Assembly (NCBI GenBank): GCA_027011235.1
Contig: JALVAI010000487.1
Span: forward strand, 1 to 16,054
DNA length: 16,054 nucleotides
Direction: 5' to 3'
From: Desulfobulbaceae bacterium
GTDB taxonomy: Bacteria > Desulfobacterota > Desulfobulbia > Desulfobulbales > Desulfobulbaceae
A program made the position numbers and the translations under genes. This document shows, piece after piece, positions 14,738-16,054 of the stretch (its first letter is position 1; each line of letters begins with the position of its first letter). The notes under the pieces were generated by a model. The model was not told the DNA's origin, made no database searches, and saw only the letters and a program-made list of their open reading frames with translations.

Positions 14738-14743
14738 TATAAT
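14738..14743 (+). promoter_or_regulatory. TATAAT box just upstream of the FAD oxidase ATG
   Basis: A perfect -10 hexamer ends 6 bp before ATG 14750, so the expected transcription start is at or next to the A of the ATG, implying a leaderless or nearly leaderless mRNA. No TTGACA-like -35 is visible at 16-18 bp (the hexamer there is CGGCGC), which fits an activator-dependent promoter. Confidence 0.5.
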
Positions 14744-14749
14744 AGGGGC

Positions 14750-16054
14750 ATGCTCAGCAAAGAAACTCTCCAGCGTTTACAAGACATCCTTGGCCGGCAA
14801 CACCTGTTGACCGAACCCGAGGATCTGACCTGCTACAGCTTTGACGGCAGCGGCGGCGATATCGTCCCCCAGGCCGTTGCCTTTCCGGAAACCAGCGGCC
14901 AAATTGCCCAAATTCTGAAACTGGCCAACAAGCACAACTTTCCGGTCGTGCCCCGCGGCGCAGGCTCGGGCATGACCGGCGGCGCCGTGCCGACCTGCGG
15001 CGGCCTGGTCCTTGCGACCAGCAGGATGAACAGGATACTTGAAATAGACCCGGAAAACATGATCGCTGTTGTCGAACCAGGGGTCATCACCGGGGAACTG
15101 CAGGCAAAACTTGCCCGCCAGGGCCTGATGTATCCACCCGACCCTGCCAGTCTCAAGTTTTGCACCCTGGGCGGCAATGCCGCTGAATGCGCGGGTGGGC
15201 CGAGCGCCGTCAAATACGGCGTTACCAGGGATTATATCATCGGTTGCCAGGCCGTACTCCCGACCGGCGCTGTTATCACCACCGGCGTGCGCACCGAAAA
15301 GGGCGTCACCGGCTATGACCTCACCCATCTCCTGGTCGGCTCCGAAGGTACGCTGGCGGTTTTCACCAAGCTCATTCTCCGCCTGCTGCCCCTGCCCGAG
15401 GCCAAAAAGACCTTCCTCCTCCTCTTTGATTCCATCAAACAGGCGGTTGACCTGGTGGCCCGAATCCTGGCCGCCGGTATCATGCCCTGTACCCTGGAAT
15501 ACATGGATCAGACCGCCCTTGGGGTTATTCGCGACCGGTTGCCCACTCCCCTGCCGGAGAAGACCAGGGCCCTGCTCCTGCTTGAGATTGACGGCAGTGT
15601 TGATGAGGTCCGGCGCCAGGGGCAAAGGCTGCGCACCTTTCTTGAAAACAGGCAGGTAATGCTGAGGGAGGCAAAAACCAAAGAGGAGCGGGAGGAACTC
15701 TGGCTGGCAAGAAGGGCCATCTCACCGGCCACCTTTGCCCTGAAACCCCACAAGATAAGCGAGGATGTGGTGGTGCCGAGATCAAAAATTCCCGATCTGG
15801 TCCGCCTGACAACCGGACTGGCGAGGGAGATGGAGCTGACAATCCTGACCTTTGGCCATGCCGGTGACGGCAATATCCATGTCAATATCATGCTCGATAA
15901 AAACAATACCGATGAATATTCCCGTGCCCGGCAAGCAAAAAAACGACTTTTTGAAGCGGTCATTCAACTTGGCGGAACCCTGTCCGGTGAACATGGGATC
16001 GGCACCACCAAGGCCCCTTTTCTGCCGCTGGAAATCACCCCGGAAACCATTTCT
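14750..16054 (+). CDS. glcD: GlcD-type FAD-linked oxidase (glycolate/D-lactate dehydrogenase family), 3' end cut
   Basis: 435 codons are visible of a family length near 460. This is the FAD subunit type that oxidises 2-hydroxy acids such as glycolate or D-lactate. The PCMH-type FAD domain comes first: PRGAGSGMTGGAVP (about 64-77), VVEPGVITGELQ, LGGNAAECAGGPSAVKYG, and VGSEGTLAVFTKLILRLLP. The FAD-oxidase C-terminal domain follows, with LEYMD, FGHAGDGNIHVN (metal/substrate histidines) and GGTLSGEHGIGTTKAPFLP. Start ATG 14750 is the only good candidate; AGGGG sits one base before it, too close to be a normal ribosome site. An Fe-S partner (GlcF-like) might follow beyond the window. Glycolate versus D-lactate cannot be decided here. 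Confidence 0.9.
   Translation, partial: MLSKETLQRLQDILGRQHLLTEPEDLTCYSFDGSGGDIVPQAVAFPETSGQIAQILKLANKHNFPVVPRGAGSGMTGGAVPTCGGLVLATSRMNRILEIDPENMIAVVEPGVITGELQAKLARQGLMYPPDPASLKFCTLGGNAAECAGGPSAVKYGVTRDYIIGCQAVLPTGAVITTGVRTEKGVTGYDLTHLLVGSEGTLAVFTKLILRLLPLPEAKKTFLLLFDSIKQAVDLVARILAAGIMPCTLEYMDQTALGVIRDRLPTPLPEKTRALLLLEIDGSVDEVRRQGQRLRTFLENRQVMLREAKTKEEREELWLARRAISPATFALKPHKISEDVVVPRSKIPDLVRLTTGLAREMELTILTFGHAGDGNIHVNIMLDKNNTDEYSRARQAKKRLFEAVIQLGGTLSGEHGIGTTKAPFLPLEITPETIS

Larger units (their letters stand above)
14246..14749. other. 504-bp divergent regulatory region between the EF-hand and FAD oxidase genes
   Basis: No convincing gene lies here. It holds the sigma-54-type promoter, a possible IHF site and a leader palindrome on the EF-hand side. 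On the oxidase side it holds a palindrome and TATAAT box. The middle (about 14400-14700) contains only short ORFs on both strands without ribosome sites or protein-like composition. I see nothing else in it. Confidence 0.6.

Noticed and set aside
14777..15625. 282-codon minus-strand ORF inside the FAD oxidase
   Set aside because: Antisense to conserved FAD-binding motifs; shadow frame.

Overview
The window is 16 kb of a compact bacterial chromosome with about 55% GC by eye. It carries 14 genes of recognisable families, one candidate leader peptide, and no rRNA, tRNA, CRISPR array, insertion sequence or phage gene that I can see. The gene mix suggests a Gram-negative organism: an outer-membrane beta-barrel protein, TatC, Ddl, an FtsB/DivIC-type protein, an FmdB zinc ribbon, DUF523, a GlcD-type oxidase, and a cytosolic REC-GAF-kinase hybrid. 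My best guess is an anaerobic deltaproteobacterium (Desulfobacterota, perhaps Desulfobulbales). That is inference from gene content and style, not from a search.

Left part (1-5200). A DinG/XPD-type Fe-S helicase (minus strand, cut by the window start) follows a small HEAT-repeat gene. Between them sits a 26-codon ORF with a near-perfect Shine-Dalgarno, whose stop codon overlaps the helicase TTG start. Divergent from this pair is a REC-GAF-HisKA-HATPase signalling protein on the plus strand, behind a TTGACA promoter. It converges, with 4 bp between stop codons, on a DHA2-type (14-helix) MFS exporter.

Middle (5200-11250). A signal-peptide-bearing beta-barrel protein of unknown function comes first. 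It is followed by the uracil salvage pair upp-uraA (UPRT makes UMP, UraA imports uracil) and a divergent family-4-like uracil-DNA glycosylase. Then come an FmdB zinc ribbon, an FtsB/DivIC-like divisome protein divergent from a DUF523 protein, and a stand-alone TatC.

Right part (11250-16054). serS stands behind a near-consensus sigma-70 promoter. It converges on ddl across an 88-bp array of 8-bp repeats that also encodes the last residues of Ddl. Upstream of ddl is a 349-bp gene-free stretch with two intrinsic terminators. One ends a secreted EF-hand gene. The other lies 85 bp before ddl and could be an attenuator. The EF-hand gene has a convincing sigma-54 (-24/-12) promoter. The window ends inside a GlcD-type FAD oxidase whose TATAAT box is only 6 bp from its ATG, beside a perfect 7-1-7 palindrome.

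I found no single large novel system. The most interesting material is regulatory: the sigma-54 EF-hand unit, the terminator before ddl, the octamer array, the probable leaderless oxidase promoter, and the coupled leader ORF before the helicase.
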